A stretch of DNA of 64,000 bases from Micavibrio aeruginosavorus_D (GCF_051245535.1 NZ_CP195303.1:186001-250000); one strand, 5' to 3'; numbered from the stretch's first letter, positions 1-8,954 are shown. Notes: generated by a model not told the origin, from the sequence alone. Numbers and translations: made by a program.

Positions 1-40
1 GTGATGCGCGCATTCTCAAAAATGTAATTGCCCGGATAAT

Positions 41-76
41 AAAAAAGGCCGCAGTGCATACTGCGGCCTTTTTTAT
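41..76. terminator. Rho-independent terminator
   Basis: Perfect 8-bp stem (47-54 with 61-68, GGCCGCAG/CTGCGGCC) around a 6-base loop, with A-run before and T-run after, so it can act in both directions. It ends the minus-strand lipoprotein gene that stops at 91 and perhaps a plus-strand gene leaving the window at its left edge, where a TAA at 25-27 could be that gene's stop. Confidence 0.85.
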
Positions 77-90
77 ATTCTTAATGAGCC

Positions 91-1056
91 TCAGGGCGTC
101 ACGGCGGCGGTCGAAACCGGCTTTTGTGTTGGGACCGGCGCTTGAGCCTGTTTCACCGCAGGATCATTGTCCATGACCGGCTTAACGTTCAGGCTGGCTT
201 TCTGCACAGCGGGGGCCGGGTGCGGTTTTGTGGGCGGAATGTAAGGGGCGTCATGGTCGACAGCGGCTTTCTTATCATTCTTTTTTTCGTCTTCTTTGCT
301 TGGCTTCTTCTCTTCGTCTTTTTCCTCTTGTTTCAGGTAAGACGGAACCTGACCGCCGCTGACTTGCAGGGCATTGACGATGCGCAGATTGCGCTCAATC
401 TCTGCACGGTTGGGGGCGGTGGCGGCGGCTTTGCGCAACGTTTCGGCGGCTTCATCCAAAAATCCCTGCGCGGCCAGATTCAGGCCCAGATTGTTCAGCA
501 GCGGCGAAGGGTTTCCCTGCCAATATTCCAGCCCACTGCGGAAGGCATCTTCCGCGGGTTTGTGTTTGCCCTGAGCATCCAGCGCAACGCCAAGAACATG
601 ATAGGCCTTGCCCGATTCCGGATTTTTTTCCACGGCCCGGCGTGCCGCAACTTCGGCACCGGCATGGTTGCCCATGGATGTTTGAATGGACGCATATTCG
701 ACCAGCACATCGGCTGTTGCCGCCTTGTTATCCTGCGCGAATGGTTCGATGACCAGGTTGGCGCGAGTCAGGCGGTTTTCGTTTCGCAGGGCGCGGGCAT
801 AACGCGTGGCGACGCTCGCGTCTTTCGGGTTTCGCTTGTACAGTTTTTCAACCAGAGCCAGAGAATCCTGTGCGCTGCCTGCGGCATCGGCGTCGTTGGC
901 GGCGCGTTCAATCGCCTGATCGATTTTGGTCTGACGACCGCTCTCACCGCCTTGTGTGGAGGACCCCGTGGTCTGACATGCGGCAAGCGCCGTCAACGCC
1001 ACCACGCTGGTCATCATCAGGGACAGAGTGCGAATGGAATGGCTGGTCTTGGTCAT
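91..1056 (-). CDS. TPR-repeat lipoprotein, TadD-like
   Basis: Predicted outer-membrane lipoprotein of about 321 residues. The N-terminus has a basic start, a hydrophobic run and a lipobox ending LTALAAC (Cys about 27). Tetratricopeptide-type helices follow from about residue 45 to 210 (for example the AYHVLGVALDAQGKHKPAEDA segment), as in TadD, the pilotin-like TPR lipoprotein of Tad/Flp pilus machines. The last third is a Lys/Glu then Pro-rich low-complexity tail. The ATG at 1056 is chosen because GGAAG lies 6 bases upstream; an ATG at 1071 is also possible. The neighbour on the same strand carries a pilus secretin N-domain, which supports the Tad link, but no other tad genes are in the window. 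Confidence 0.75.
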   Translation of the reverse strand: MTKTSHSIRTLSLMMTSVVALTALAACQTTGSSTQGGESGRQTKIDQAIERAANDADAAGSAQDSLALVEKLYKRNPKDASVATRYARALRNENRLTRANLVIEPFAQDNKAATADVLVEYASIQTSMGNHAGAEVAARRAVEKNPESGKAYHVLGVALDAQGKHKPAEDAFRSGLEYWQGNPSPLLNNLGLNLAAQGFLDEAAETLRKAAATAPNRAEIERNLRIVNALQVSGGQVPSYLKQEEKDEEKKPSKEDEKKNDKKAAVDHDAPYIPPTKPHPAPAVQKASLNVKPVMDNDPAVKQAQAPVPTQKPVSTAAVTP

Positions 1057-1130
1057 TGTTTTCTTCCGCATTGGCAATGTTGAAAAGCGTCAGGGTTATA
1101 GCAGGTTTTCAGGCGCCGGAAAGGGGGCTG

Positions 1131-1880
1131 TTACTGGTCGTCCTCGTTGTCTTCTGGTGCCTGTTCAGGTTTCTTGTCCGGGTTATCCTCGGCATCCATA
1201 TCAATGTCCTGCGCTTCCGGCGGTGCCTCGGTGGCGGCTTCAGGGGCAGGGGTGGTTGTTTCTTCGATCGTGGCCTCGCCATCAATATCCGGCGTGCTCA
1301 CAACCGGCATACCGGCAATGCTGCCCGATCCCGCATTTGTGGTCACCAAATCAACGGCATGGCATGTGTCCGGGCAGTAATAGACAGATGTTTCCTCACA
1401 GCCGCCCATGCCATTACAGCTCCGGCGAATACGGACATAGCTTTTGGCGGCGGTGGCTACGGCGATGTGACGCTGCATCATCACCTTGCCCTCCGGGTCC
1501 AGAATGCGCAGGAAGGTCGAGCCCGGCTGGCGCGGCACCAGAAGCAGGCTGCGCGGCGTTTCCATGACGACGCTCAACTGGTTCGGGTTGCCAACGATAA
1601 TGGTGCCCGCGTCTTGGTCCAGTCGCAAAATTTCGGTCTTGTCCGGGGTCAGGGACAGTTGCGGGTGTGTTGGTGCCGTGCTGAGCAGGCGGCCCGCAAT
1701 ATCCTCACTGCCCGTGGCTGTTGCATCATCGCCATACTGAACAATGGTTTGCGGCATTAAATCTTTGGCCGGGGCCACGGCGTTTTGCGCGAAGGCCGCG
1801 GTCGTGCTGAAAACAAACCCGACAGATACGGCCAGAATCGCAAACGCAGCCCGGCGGCTTTGAACAGAAAAATGGGACAT
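1131..1880 (-). CDS. Exported protein with a CpaC/RcpA-type pilus N-domain
   Basis: About 249 residues. A classical signal peptide (Arg-Arg then hydrophobic, cleavage near TTAAFAQ) is followed at about residues 75-145 by the domain found at the N-terminus of Tad secretins (CpaC/RcpA): ILRLDQDAGTIIVGNPNQL, then RQPGSTFLRILDPEG. The secretin pore domain is absent. In its place is a short Cys-rich stretch (CNGMGGCEETSVYYCPDTC) and an acidic Pro-rich tail. This could be a periplasmic accessory factor of a Tad pilus or a diverged remnant of cpaC. The ATG at 1880 starts a proper signal peptide; a longer in-frame start at 1961 would bury it. Shares a strand with the downstream TPR lipoprotein and is probably co-transcribed. 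Confidence 0.7.
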   Translation of the reverse strand: MSHFSVQSRRAAFAILAVSVGFVFSTTAAFAQNAVAPAKDLMPQTIVQYGDDATATGSEDIAGRLLSTAPTHPQLSLTPDKTEILRLDQDAGTIIVGNPNQLSVVMETPRSLLLVPRQPGSTFLRILDPEGKVMMQRHIAVATAAKSYVRIRRSCNGMGGCEETSVYYCPDTCHAVDLVTTNAGSGSIAGMPVVSTPDIDGEATIEETTTPAPEAATEAPPEAQDIDMDAEDNPDKKPEQAPEDNEDDQ

Positions 1881-2030
1881 GGCAAACCAACGATGATGTG
1901 GTGTGAAGGGCGGACGGAAGGGTGCCCGTATGAAGCCTTGATTATACCGCTGGAATCGCAAGGAATCACCAGTTTTTTGTGGAAAACTGTATTTGAGTGC
2001 GATTTTGCATGTTATGGAATTGAGAAAGGA

Positions 2031-2105
2031 TGGTGCGCAATACAGGGATTGAACCTGTGACCCCTACGATGTCAACATAGTGCTCTACCGCTGAGCTAAT
2101 TGCGC
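2031..2105 (-). tRNA. tRNA-Val (anticodon GAC)
   Basis: Full cloverleaf on the minus strand. The acceptor GCGCAAT pairs with ATTGCGC, the discriminator is A and the CCA end is encoded (2031-2033). The D-arm has AGCTCAGCGGTAGAGC, the anticodon loop is TTGACAT (GAC) and the T-arm has GGTTCAATCC. Confidence 0.95.
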
Positions 2106-2212
2106 GTCTTAATCCTAAAGTTCGGGCCGACCAATTTCGTCCGCCGAGACCGAGGGTGAAAAAACCAGAAATCGGCATCGATGACAAGTGGTTTTTTACG
2201 GGAATGCGGGCT

Positions 2213-2569
2213 TTATGCCGCCAAAAGCTGCCCCACCTGATCCACCAGATCTTTCAGGTGGAAGGGTTTGGACAGGATTTTGGCGTCGTTTTCGGCCCCG
2301 TTCTCGGCGGCAACCGCCGCAAAACCCGTTATAAACATGACTTTCAGGGTGGGCACGACGGCCACGGCCTTGCGGGACAGCTCAATCCCGTCAATCCCCG
2401 GCATGACAATGTCCGAGAGCAGCAGGTCATAGGCTGGGTCGGATTCGATGGTTTGCAGGGCGGTCATGCCGTTTTCACATAATGTAACCGCATGCCCCGC
2501 TTTTTCCAGCGCCATGGCCAGAAACTGGCGCATTGATGCGTCATCTTCGGCAATCAGAATGCGGGCCAT
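2213..2569 (-). CDS. cpdR: Response regulator receiver protein CpdR
   Basis: Single-domain receiver of 118 residues with no output domain. Visible features are the acidic pair near residue 9 (AEDD), the phospho-acceptor Asp about 53 in LLLSDIVMPGIDGIEL, and the switch residues in KVMFITGFAAVAA with the Lys of LSKPFHLKDLV. That wording matches the CpdR family closely. In Caulobacter, CpdR is dephosphorylated at the swarmer-to-stalk transition and then primes ClpXP for degradation of cell-cycle substrates; phosphate comes from CckA-ChpT. Here the gene stands alone beside tRNA-Val. Confidence 0.85.
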   Translation of the reverse strand: MARILIAEDDASMRQFLAMALEKAGHAVTLCENGMTALQTIESDPAYDLLLSDIVMPGIDGIELSRKAVAVVPTLKVMFITGFAAVAAENGAENDAKILSKPFHLKDLVDQVGQLLAA

Positions 2570-2693
2570 GGGCGTATCCTTTGCGGGTGGAATGGGTGGT
2601 CAAATTACAATACGGGCCTGATGTGTCAACAGGGGGTGGTCTTGAACCAAGCCTTTCGCGCCTATATAGCAAAGGGCAGGGGAGACCATAAAA

Positions 2694-3668
2694 ATGACCG
2701 CCACAGGATTGATTGCCGATATTGGCGCGACCAACGCCCGTTTTGCCCTAGTTCGTAATGGGGTTCGTAATGGCGCGTTGGAGAATGTGCAGGTTTTGAA
2801 GTGCGCCGATTACGCCACGATCGTAGAAGCCGCGCGGGCGTATCTGGCCATGTGCGGCGCGCCGGATGTGCGCGCGGCCAGCTTTGCCATCGCTGGTCCG
2901 GTGACGGGCGACCATTTCACCATGACCAACCATCCGTGGGATTTTTCGATTGAACAAACGCGCCTTGCGTTGGGGCTCGACCATTTCACATTGATGAATG
3001 ATTTTAAGGCCGTTGCGTTGGCCATTCCGCATTTGCATGAAACGGACCGGCGGCAAATTGGTGGCACGCAAACGCCAGTAAGTGAATCACCCATCGCCGT
3101 CATCGGCCCCGGCACCGGACTGGGTGTTGGGTCACTGGTTTGGGACGGGCAAGCGTATCGTGCAATTCCGGGAGAGGGTGGTCACGTCACCATGCCCGCA
3201 AAGACGCAGCGTGAATTTGATGTGTTTCAGGCCTTGCATGACAAATACCGCCATATCTCCGCCGAGCGTGTGTGTTCGGGCAAGGGACTGGTGAATATTT
3301 ATAATGCCCTGCGCATCATCGATCATCGCGATGATCTGCCGGATCGCTCGCCGGAGGAGATCAGCACGGCCGCTCTGCATGGATCATGCGCGCTCTGTGC
3401 TGAGGCCCTGAGCATGATGATTGCTTTTCTGGGCAGTATTGCGGGCAATCTGGCGCTGACGCTCGGCGCGGCGGGGGGCGTGTATATTGCGGGTGGAATT
3501 TGTGCGCAATTGGGTGAGGCATTTTTCCAATCCGATTTCCGCGATCAATTTGAATCCAAGGGGCGGTTTCAAACGTATCTGGCGCCCATTCCAACCTATT
3601 TGATCACGCATCCCTTCATTGCCTTTATCGGGCTCAAGGCGGATGTTGAAGGGTTGTTGGGGAATTAA
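2694..3668 (+). CDS. glk: Glucokinase
   Basis: 324 residues, the usual size of the proteobacterial Glk family, which phosphorylates glucose to glucose-6-phosphate with ATP in the cytosol. The N-terminal phosphate-1 motif is ADIGATNARFALV. The second ATP motif is GPGTGLGVGSLV and the catalytic-site segment is PGEGGHVTMP. The C-terminal LTLGAAGGVYIAGGICAQL and the FxxxKGRF-like end are also typical. Its stop codon interlocks with that of the convergent glycosyltransferase gene (TAA at 3666-3668 against TAA at 3665-3667 on the other strand). Confidence 0.93.
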   Translation: MTATGLIADIGATNARFALVRNGVRNGALENVQVLKCADYATIVEAARAYLAMCGAPDVRAASFAIAGPVTGDHFTMTNHPWDFSIEQTRLALGLDHFTLMNDFKAVALAIPHLHETDRRQIGGTQTPVSESPIAVIGPGTGLGVGSLVWDGQAYRAIPGEGGHVTMPAKTQREFDVFQALHDKYRHISAERVCSGKGLVNIYNALRIIDHRDDLPDRSPEEISTAALHGSCALCAEALSMMIAFLGSIAGNLALTLGAAGGVYIAGGICAQLGEAFFQSDFRDQFESKGRFQTYLAPIPTYLITHPFIAFIGLKADVEGLLGN

Positions 3669-4726
3669 CGCTTAATCGCGGCGGCCTGTTGCATGTCTGC
3701 AAACTGACTTGCGGCCTGATCCCATGTGTAATGGTGCAGGACGTGGGCATAGCGCCCCTCTACTGTGCCATGGCCCATGGCCTTGTGCGTGGCGATTTCA
3801 AGATCGTTGTCCAACGCGCCCAGTGTGTCATCGATGACAATATCCATCGGGCCGGGCACGGGATAGGCGGCGATGGGCAGGCCGCAGGCCATCGCCTCGA
3901 TCAAGACCATACCAAACGTATCGGTTTTGGACGGGAACACAAACACATCGCCCGCGCGGTAATGGGCGGCCAGATCGTGGCCCACCTGTTTGCCGGCAAA
4001 ATGCACGTGTGGGTAATCACGCATCAACGCGGTGCGGTCGGGGCCATCGCCCACCACCATTTTTGACCCGTCCCAATGCATGTCCAGAAAGGCGCGAATG
4101 TTTTTTTCAATCGCCACCCGGCCAACATACAGAGCCACAGGGTTTTTCATGTTTGGAATATTCGCAACCGGCGCGTTGTCATGCGTGCGGGGATAGAAGA
4201 TGTTTTTATCAATCCCGCGTGTGACGCGATGAAACGGCGTTTCAATATTCCAGTGGCGCAATTGGTCTTCGATGCTTTGCGTCGTTGTCATCACGGCATG
4301 GGAATACGCATGAAATTTGCGGACCAACCCAATGCAAAAATTCCGCACAGGGCTGTACAAAAACGGTAAAAATTTCGCGGCGCGCAGGGCGGTATAGTCC
4401 GGGAATTGTGTGTGATAGGCGGTGGTATAGGCCCACCCGCGCGCACGGCATAATCCGCGCGCGGCCCAGCCCAACGGCCCTTCGGTGGCGATATGGATGG
4501 AATCGGGTTTCAGCGCGTCAATTTTTTGCGCCAGTGCCGTGCGTGGAAACATCACCAGTTCAATTTCCCGGTATCCCGGCATGGGAAAGCGTTGGGGGAA
4601 ATCGGCGGGGCCAATCACATGCACGTCATGCCCCATCCGTTCCAGATCGGGGATCATCAATTCATAGGTCCGCACCACCCCGTTGATCTGGGGCTTCCAG
4701 GCGTCGCTGACGATAACAATGCGCAT
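3665..4726 (-). CDS. GT4-family glycosyltransferase
   Basis: Retaining GT-B glycosyltransferase of about 353 residues. The N-terminus RIVIVSDAWKPQINGVVRT is the acceptor-side Rossmann start typical of family 4 enzymes that add sugars to lipids or polysaccharides. The C-terminal half has the donor-binding set: VALYVGRVAIEKNI, KMVVGDGPDR, and the EX7E-type VFPSKTDTFGMVLIEAMACG. Sequence alone does not settle the acceptor. The ATG at 4726 has AGGAT seven bases upstream; an earlier start at 4798 would add residues absent from the family. It converges on glk with a 4-base overlap (3665-3668). Confidence 0.85.
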   Translation of the reverse strand: MRIVIVSDAWKPQINGVVRTYELMIPDLERMGHDVHVIGPADFPQRFPMPGYREIELVMFPRTALAQKIDALKPDSIHIATEGPLGWAARGLCRARGWAYTTAYHTQFPDYTALRAAKFLPFLYSPVRNFCIGLVRKFHAYSHAVMTTTQSIEDQLRHWNIETPFHRVTRGIDKNIFYPRTHDNAPVANIPNMKNPVALYVGRVAIEKNIRAFLDMHWDGSKMVVGDGPDRTALMRDYPHVHFAGKQVGHDLAAHYRAGDVFVFPSKTDTFGMVLIEAMACGLPIAAYPVPGPMDIVIDDTLGALDNDLEIATHKAMGHGTVEGRYAHVLHHYTWDQAASQFADMQQAAAIKR

Positions 4727-4821
4727 GCGTTGATCCTGTATCAAAGAGGGCAGATGGACATAACGGGCAAAGCGGACTAGAGTCAATATACGGTCCATTT
4801 TTATGCTATGATAAAAGCACG

Positions 4822-6354
4822 ATGCCCTTGATGTCCTTTTCTTTTTTCAGATTTTTACGCGGCACGGCCCTGGTGGTCGGGCTGGGGGTGCTGGCGTCTG
4901 GCCCCATGGCGGGTCCGGTGGCGGCGCAGGCCCCTGTTCCGGGTCTTCCCGCCTGTGATTTGTCGCGCGAAGCCATCGTGAATTTAAAGAAACCGAATTT
5001 CGGCGTTCCGGTGGTCTGGGACGGGTTGTTTGGCGATGAATCCAAGCTGATGCGCTTTTCCGCCGCGACGCCGTTGCCATCGGGCAGTGTTCTGATTGCC
5101 GGGGAGCATTTGAATGAAAAATTCGAACCGTTGGAAACCTTCCTCGTCGAAATGAACAGCCGCGGGCGCGGCATTGGCGAGAAACGGATTCAAGCGTTGA
5201 AGGGGGAAAAGGTCACCGACCTTGTCCCCGTTGATCACGGGTATGTGGTGGCCAGTAACATTCTGGCCGGAGCGAATGATGAAAAACAGGTGCGGTTGGC
5301 GTGGTACGATGAAACGCGCACTTATATCCGCGATCTTGTTTTAAAAGATGCCGCGCACGATTTTGAATCCTACACATTGCTGCCCGCGAACGAAGGCAAC
5401 GGCTTTATCGCTGTGGTCCATGCCCGCCCGCGTCAGGGGTCGATGGATGAACATGGCATTCTCTATCGCATCAGCGCGACGGGGAAAATTTTGTGGAAAC
5501 GTGCCTATCGCTCCGGCGCGGCCAGTTTGATGCACGGCATCGCCCCGGTCGGGGGCATGGGATATGTCGTAACGGGGCGTGAATTGGCCGAAAATGGCCG
5601 CATTTCCGGCGCGGCCATGGAAATCAACAATGATGGCACATTGGTGTGGCAACAACCTTATCCGCGCGGTGTGCATGCTTTGTTGCGCAAGGCCAGTGTG
5701 CGGCCCGATGGTCGTGTGGTCATGGTTGGGCAAATTACGCCGTTTGGTGAAACCTATTCCACCGCCTGGGTGATGGAGGTGGATACGAACGGTGAAATAT
5801 TGTGGCAACGTTATTTCCCGCTGGGTGCCCATGAAACCGATGCGCGCGGGGTCATTACATATGATGACGGTCGCACGGTTGTGATGGTGAATGTGCGGGC
5901 CCGCAACGAATATGGCGATGACCGTGATCATATCCGGTTGCTGACCCTGTCCCCGCGTGGGGAAATCCTGCGTGATGAGCCCTATGTCGAAGGCCAGCAT
6001 GCACAGGCCAGCCAGATCAGTCTGGGGTATAAAAGCGAGCGCGTCGTGATTGCCTTTGTTGAGGGTACGGCCGGGTCGTTATTGCCGGATGAGGTTGTAC
6101 TGATCACCGAACAGCTTAAAAAACAGGGCCGCCGCACCGTTGGTGCCGATGGTAAGGTCGTTGAATCTTATGTTGCGCCCGACGATGAAAAAACAGAAGA
6201 GCCGCCCGTAACGCCGCCCCCGGCAGACGTTGCGATGACTGAAGAAAAGAAAGAAGATCCGTCCTTCCGCGGCTGGGTCTTCGTTGCAACGGCATTGGAC
6301 CCGTACAAGGACCCGTGCCTGCCCCTTGAAATTCCAAGAGTACAAGACAAGTGA
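4822..6354 (+). CDS. Exported beta-propeller-like repeat protein of unknown role
   Basis: 510 residues, with a signal peptide (hydrophobic run to about residue 37, ending GPVAAQA). The mature part has repeated blades with an aromatic motif, ILWKRAY, LVWQQPYP and ILWQRYFP, each followed by a Gly-rich turn, resembling PQQ/WD-type propellers. The tail from about 440 is acidic and Pro-rich. I do not recognise a named family and see no catalytic motif. Its stop overlaps the start of rluD (GTGA), so the two are likely translationally coupled. Binding or scaffolding in the periplasm is a guess. Confidence 0.65.
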   Translation: MPLMSFSFFRFLRGTALVVGLGVLASGPMAGPVAAQAPVPGLPACDLSREAIVNLKKPNFGVPVVWDGLFGDESKLMRFSAATPLPSGSVLIAGEHLNEKFEPLETFLVEMNSRGRGIGEKRIQALKGEKVTDLVPVDHGYVVASNILAGANDEKQVRLAWYDETRTYIRDLVLKDAAHDFESYTLLPANEGNGFIAVVHARPRQGSMDEHGILYRISATGKILWKRAYRSGAASLMHGIAPVGGMGYVVTGRELAENGRISGAAMEINNDGTLVWQQPYPRGVHALLRKASVRPDGRVVMVGQITPFGETYSTAWVMEVDTNGEILWQRYFPLGAHETDARGVITYDDGRTVVMVNVRARNEYGDDRDHIRLLTLSPRGEILRDEPYVEGQHAQASQISLGYKSERVVIAFVEGTAGSLLPDEVVLITEQLKKQGRRTVGADGKVVESYVAPDDEKTEEPPVTPPPADVAMTEEKKEDPSFRGWVFVATALDPYKDPCLPLEIPRVQDK

Positions 6355-7355
6355 TTGAAATCGAAGAAGACGACGACAACAACGGCCTGCAGGTCACCAT
6401 ACCGGATGATCTGGATGGTATGCGTTTGGATAAGGCTTTGGCCGTTTTGTGCCCCGATCATTCCCGTACGCGGTTGAAAGCCCTGATCGAAGACGGGCAG
6501 GTCACGGCGGGTGTGAAAAAGTTACGCGATGCGTCTACGCCGGTGAAGGCGGGACTGGTGTTGCAGGTCGTCGTGCCACAGGCGGTTGAGGCCACACCGC
6601 AGCCGGAAAATATCCCGCTGGATATTGTGTACGAAGATTCCGATTTATTGGTCATCAATAAACAGGCCGGATTGGTTGTGCATCCCGGTGCGGGGAACCC
6701 GACGGGCACGCTGGTCAATGCGTTGCTGTATCATTGCGGTGATACGCTCTCCGGCATTGGCGGCGTTATGCGCCCCGGCATCGTCCATCGGTTGGATATG
6801 GAGACGACGGGCCTGATGGTCGTGGCCAAAAATGATATCGCGCATCGCGGATTATCGGATCAATTGGCGGATCGCACGCTGCACCGTTTATATATGGCGA
6901 TTGTCTGGCGCATTCCAGCGCATAAGGGCGTGGTGGATATGCCGATCGGGCGTCACCCATCCTTCCGCCAGAAAATGGCGGTCAATGTGCGTGGCGGGCG
7001 CGAAGCACGCACGCATTACAATGTGGAACGCAGTTTCGGTGAAGCCGCATCGCTGGTCACCTGCAAACTGGAATCCGGGCGCACGCACCAGATCCGTGTG
7101 CATATGACGGCCATTCGCCACCCGTTGGTGGGCGATCCGCTCTATGGCCTGCAACACAATGCGCAGGAATCGCTGTTGCGCAAAGGGGGCCTCAGCCCGG
7201 AAGAGGCGGAGATCGTCCTGAATTTCCCGCGTCAGGCCCTGCATGCCCGCCATATTGGCTTTATTCACCCGGTCACGGGCGAGGAAATGGGGTTCGATGC
7301 CGCCCCGCCAGCGGATATTGAAGAGCTGCTTTCTGTAATGGAAACAATAACTTAG
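6351..7355 (+). CDS. rluD: 23S rRNA pseudouridine synthase, RluD family
   Basis: 334 residues. An S4-like RNA-binding domain (about 20-85, MRLDKALAVLCPDHSRTRLKALIEDGQV in part) precedes the synthase domain. The catalytic motif is RLDMETTGLMV, where the Asp attacks uridine. ESGRTHQIRVHM and HPLVGDPLYG are further RluA/RluD signatures. RluD modifies helix 69 of 23S rRNA. The start is GTG at 6351, overlapping the previous stop by four bases. Confidence 0.9.
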   Translation: MIEIEEDDDNNGLQVTIPDDLDGMRLDKALAVLCPDHSRTRLKALIEDGQVTAGVKKLRDASTPVKAGLVLQVVVPQAVEATPQPENIPLDIVYEDSDLLVINKQAGLVVHPGAGNPTGTLVNALLYHCGDTLSGIGGVMRPGIVHRLDMETTGLMVVAKNDIAHRGLSDQLADRTLHRLYMAIVWRIPAHKGVVDMPIGRHPSFRQKMAVNVRGGREARTHYNVERSFGEAASLVTCKLESGRTHQIRVHMTAIRHPLVGDPLYGLQHNAQESLLRKGGLSPEEAEIVLNFPRQALHARHIGFIHPVTGEEMGFDAAPPADIEELLSVMETIT

Positions 7356-7464
7356 AAATTAGCATAAAAAACCGCTTGAATTTACATAAAATTGTATGTA
7401 TTCTAGAATTATGGAATACGACGTTGAGCAGGTGATCAACGGATGAGAGGCAAAAGCCTCCTGT

Positions 7465-7569
7465 GTGAGAGAAATTAAAATAACCGCGCCGGACTATAAA
7501 TGGCGGCCTGATGTGGTGGGACACAAGCGTAAAGAACAAGAACTGCGAAATTTAAAGGCGACTTTTTGA
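7465..7569 (+). CDS. Possible 34-residue peptide gene
   Basis: GTG-started frame reading VREIKITAPDYKWRPDVVG and continuing to TTF-like residues before TGA; the composition is protein-like (charged, with Trp, Tyr and a Lys/Glu-rich end). The same frame continues upstream through a TGA at 7441-7443 to an ATG at 7411. The locus could therefore be a short gene, a decayed one, or chance coding in an RNA gene. No good ribosome-binding site precedes the GTG. Confidence 0.25.
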   Translation: MREIKITAPDYKWRPDVVGHKRKEQELRNLKATF

Positions 7570-7626
7570 AGGGGTTCGAGAGGCGCTTTTCCAAGGTTTA
7601 CCTTTGACCGATCTGGTATCGAAACT

Positions 7627-7660
7627 GGCCATCAACGAAAGTTGATGGCCGTTTTTTTTG
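7627..7660 (+). terminator. Strong rho-independent terminator
   Basis: Perfect 10-bp stem GGCCATCAAC/GTTGATGGCC with a GAAA tetraloop, then GTTTTTTTTG. It ends whatever is transcribed from 7356-7626, or rluD read-through. Confidence 0.9.
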
Positions 7661-7762
7661 TTTGATTTGTTGCGGTGCAGATCGTTATCTGCACAGGATG
7701 GTGTTACAATAACCCAGAGCAATAATGACGTGTTTTTCTGACAATAAGACAGGATCAATCCC

Positions 7763-8887
7763 ATGGCGTATGACGATCTCTCCCCTGAATTTCTTTCCGC
7801 GTTCCCCGATTATGATGGGCACGAAACCGTGCGCAAAATTGTCGATGCGGATACGGGGCTGACGGCTTTTATCGGCGTGCATAACCGCGCGCTGGGGCCT
7901 GCGCTGGGCGGATGCCGTATGTATCCTTATGCTGGCGGGGAGGCGGATGCTATTCGCGATGTTCTGCGCCTCTCACGCGGGATGACGTATAAAAACGCGC
8001 TGGCGGGCTTGCCGCTGGGCGGCGGGAAAAGCGTTATTCTGGGCGATCCGTTCACGCAAAAAACCCCGGCGCTGATGCGTGCCATGGGCCGGGCCGTGCA
8101 ATCGTTGGATGGTCATTACATCACCGCAGAAGACAGCGGCACCAGCGAAGCCGACATGCAGGAAATGGGCACCGAAACATCCTACGTCGTTGGTCTGCAT
8201 CTGCCGCAAGGTGACACCAGTGCATTGGGTGGCAACCCGTCACCCGTCACCGCCTATGGCGTGTATATGGGGATCAAGGCGGCGGTGCGCCGGAAATATA
8301 ATGCGGACTCTGTCGCAGGCTTGCATGTCGTTGTGCAGGGGTTGGGGTCCGTTGGCTATGCTTTGTGCGAATATCTGCACCGCGATGGCGCAACCCTGAC
8401 CGTCACCGATACGCGCCCCTCTATTCTCGATCGTGCCGTGGCCGAAATGCCGGGGACGAAGGTGGTCACGCCAGATCAAATTTTCGCGGTTGAAGGCGAT
8501 ATCTTCGCGCCGTGCGCGCTGGGCGCCCAGATCAATGATGAAACGGTGCCGCAATTGCGCGTGGGGATTATTGCTGGCGCGGCCAACAACCAATTGGCGA
8601 CAAAACAACACGACGACATGCTGGCCGATCGCGGCATTTTGTATGTGCCGGACTACGTCATCAATGCGGGCGGCGTGATTGCCGTGGCCTATGAATATTT
8701 CGCCCGCACGGGCCGCAACCCGTTCACCGCGCCGTTGACCCGCGATGTGATGATGGATCATGTCACTGGCATTGGCCGCACCATTGATAAAATTCTGGCC
8801 CTGGCCGAAACCCAAGGCCTGCCCCCGGGCCGCGCCGCGGACCGGATGGCGGAATCCATTTTCATGGCGGAAAAAATCCGCGCGTAA
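7763..8887 (+). CDS. Glu/Leu/Phe/Val-type amino acid dehydrogenase
   Basis: 374 residues, NAD-dependent oxidative deamination of a branched-chain or related amino acid. The dimerisation and substrate domain holds the catalytic-Lys motif AGLPLGGGKSVILGD and the upstream ALGGCRMYPY. The Rossmann domain begins VVVQGLGSVGYALCEYL with an acidic residue after the second strand (VTDTRPS), suiting NAD. YVINAGGVIAVAYEY is the family's C-terminal signature. Closest named group is leucine dehydrogenase, but substrate cannot be fixed from sequence. AGGA lies about 9 bases before the ATG. Confidence 0.85.
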   Translation: MAYDDLSPEFLSAFPDYDGHETVRKIVDADTGLTAFIGVHNRALGPALGGCRMYPYAGGEADAIRDVLRLSRGMTYKNALAGLPLGGGKSVILGDPFTQKTPALMRAMGRAVQSLDGHYITAEDSGTSEADMQEMGTETSYVVGLHLPQGDTSALGGNPSPVTAYGVYMGIKAAVRRKYNADSVAGLHVVVQGLGSVGYALCEYLHRDGATLTVTDTRPSILDRAVAEMPGTKVVTPDQIFAVEGDIFAPCALGAQINDETVPQLRVGIIAGAANNQLATKQHDDMLADRGILYVPDYVINAGGVIAVAYEYFARTGRNPFTAPLTRDVMMDHVTGIGRTIDKILALAETQGLPPGRAADRMAESIFMAEKIRA

Positions 8888-8912
8888 TTCACGCAGAATA
8901 AAAAATTCATAG

Positions 8913-8940
8913 CGTCATCCCGGCCTGCGCCGGGATGACG
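8913..8940. repeat. Palindromic intergenic repeat, copy 1
   Basis: CGTCATCCCGGC and its reverse complement around a CTGC loop, a 12-bp perfect stem. The same core recurs at 12803-12872. It sits between the convergent dehydrogenase and YjbH-like genes and lacks a T-run, so it is a dispersed palindrome rather than a clear terminator. Confidence 0.8.
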
Positions 8941-8954
8941 GGGACCGCGAGGAG

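Larger units (their letters stand above)
7356..7762 (+). other. Intergenic region with small hairpin, short frame and terminator
   Basis: About 400 bases with no ordinary gene. It begins AT-rich (7356-7420), has a GAGGC/GCCTC hairpin at 7446-7459, a 34-codon open frame (7465-7569) and a very strong terminator (7627-7660). Many alphaproteobacteria have rpoH after rluD; nothing like it is here. The arrangement is compatible with a small RNA ending at the terminator. Confidence 0.5.

Noticed and set aside
124..1083. A 319-codon plus-strand frame opposite the TPR lipoprotein
   Set aside because: The minus-strand product has a lipobox and TPR helices; the plus frame has no signal or family features.
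7411..7569. Selenocysteine read-through of the TGA at 7441-7443
   Set aside because: No SECIS-like hairpin in the right position and no selenocysteine machinery in view; chance or decay is simpler.
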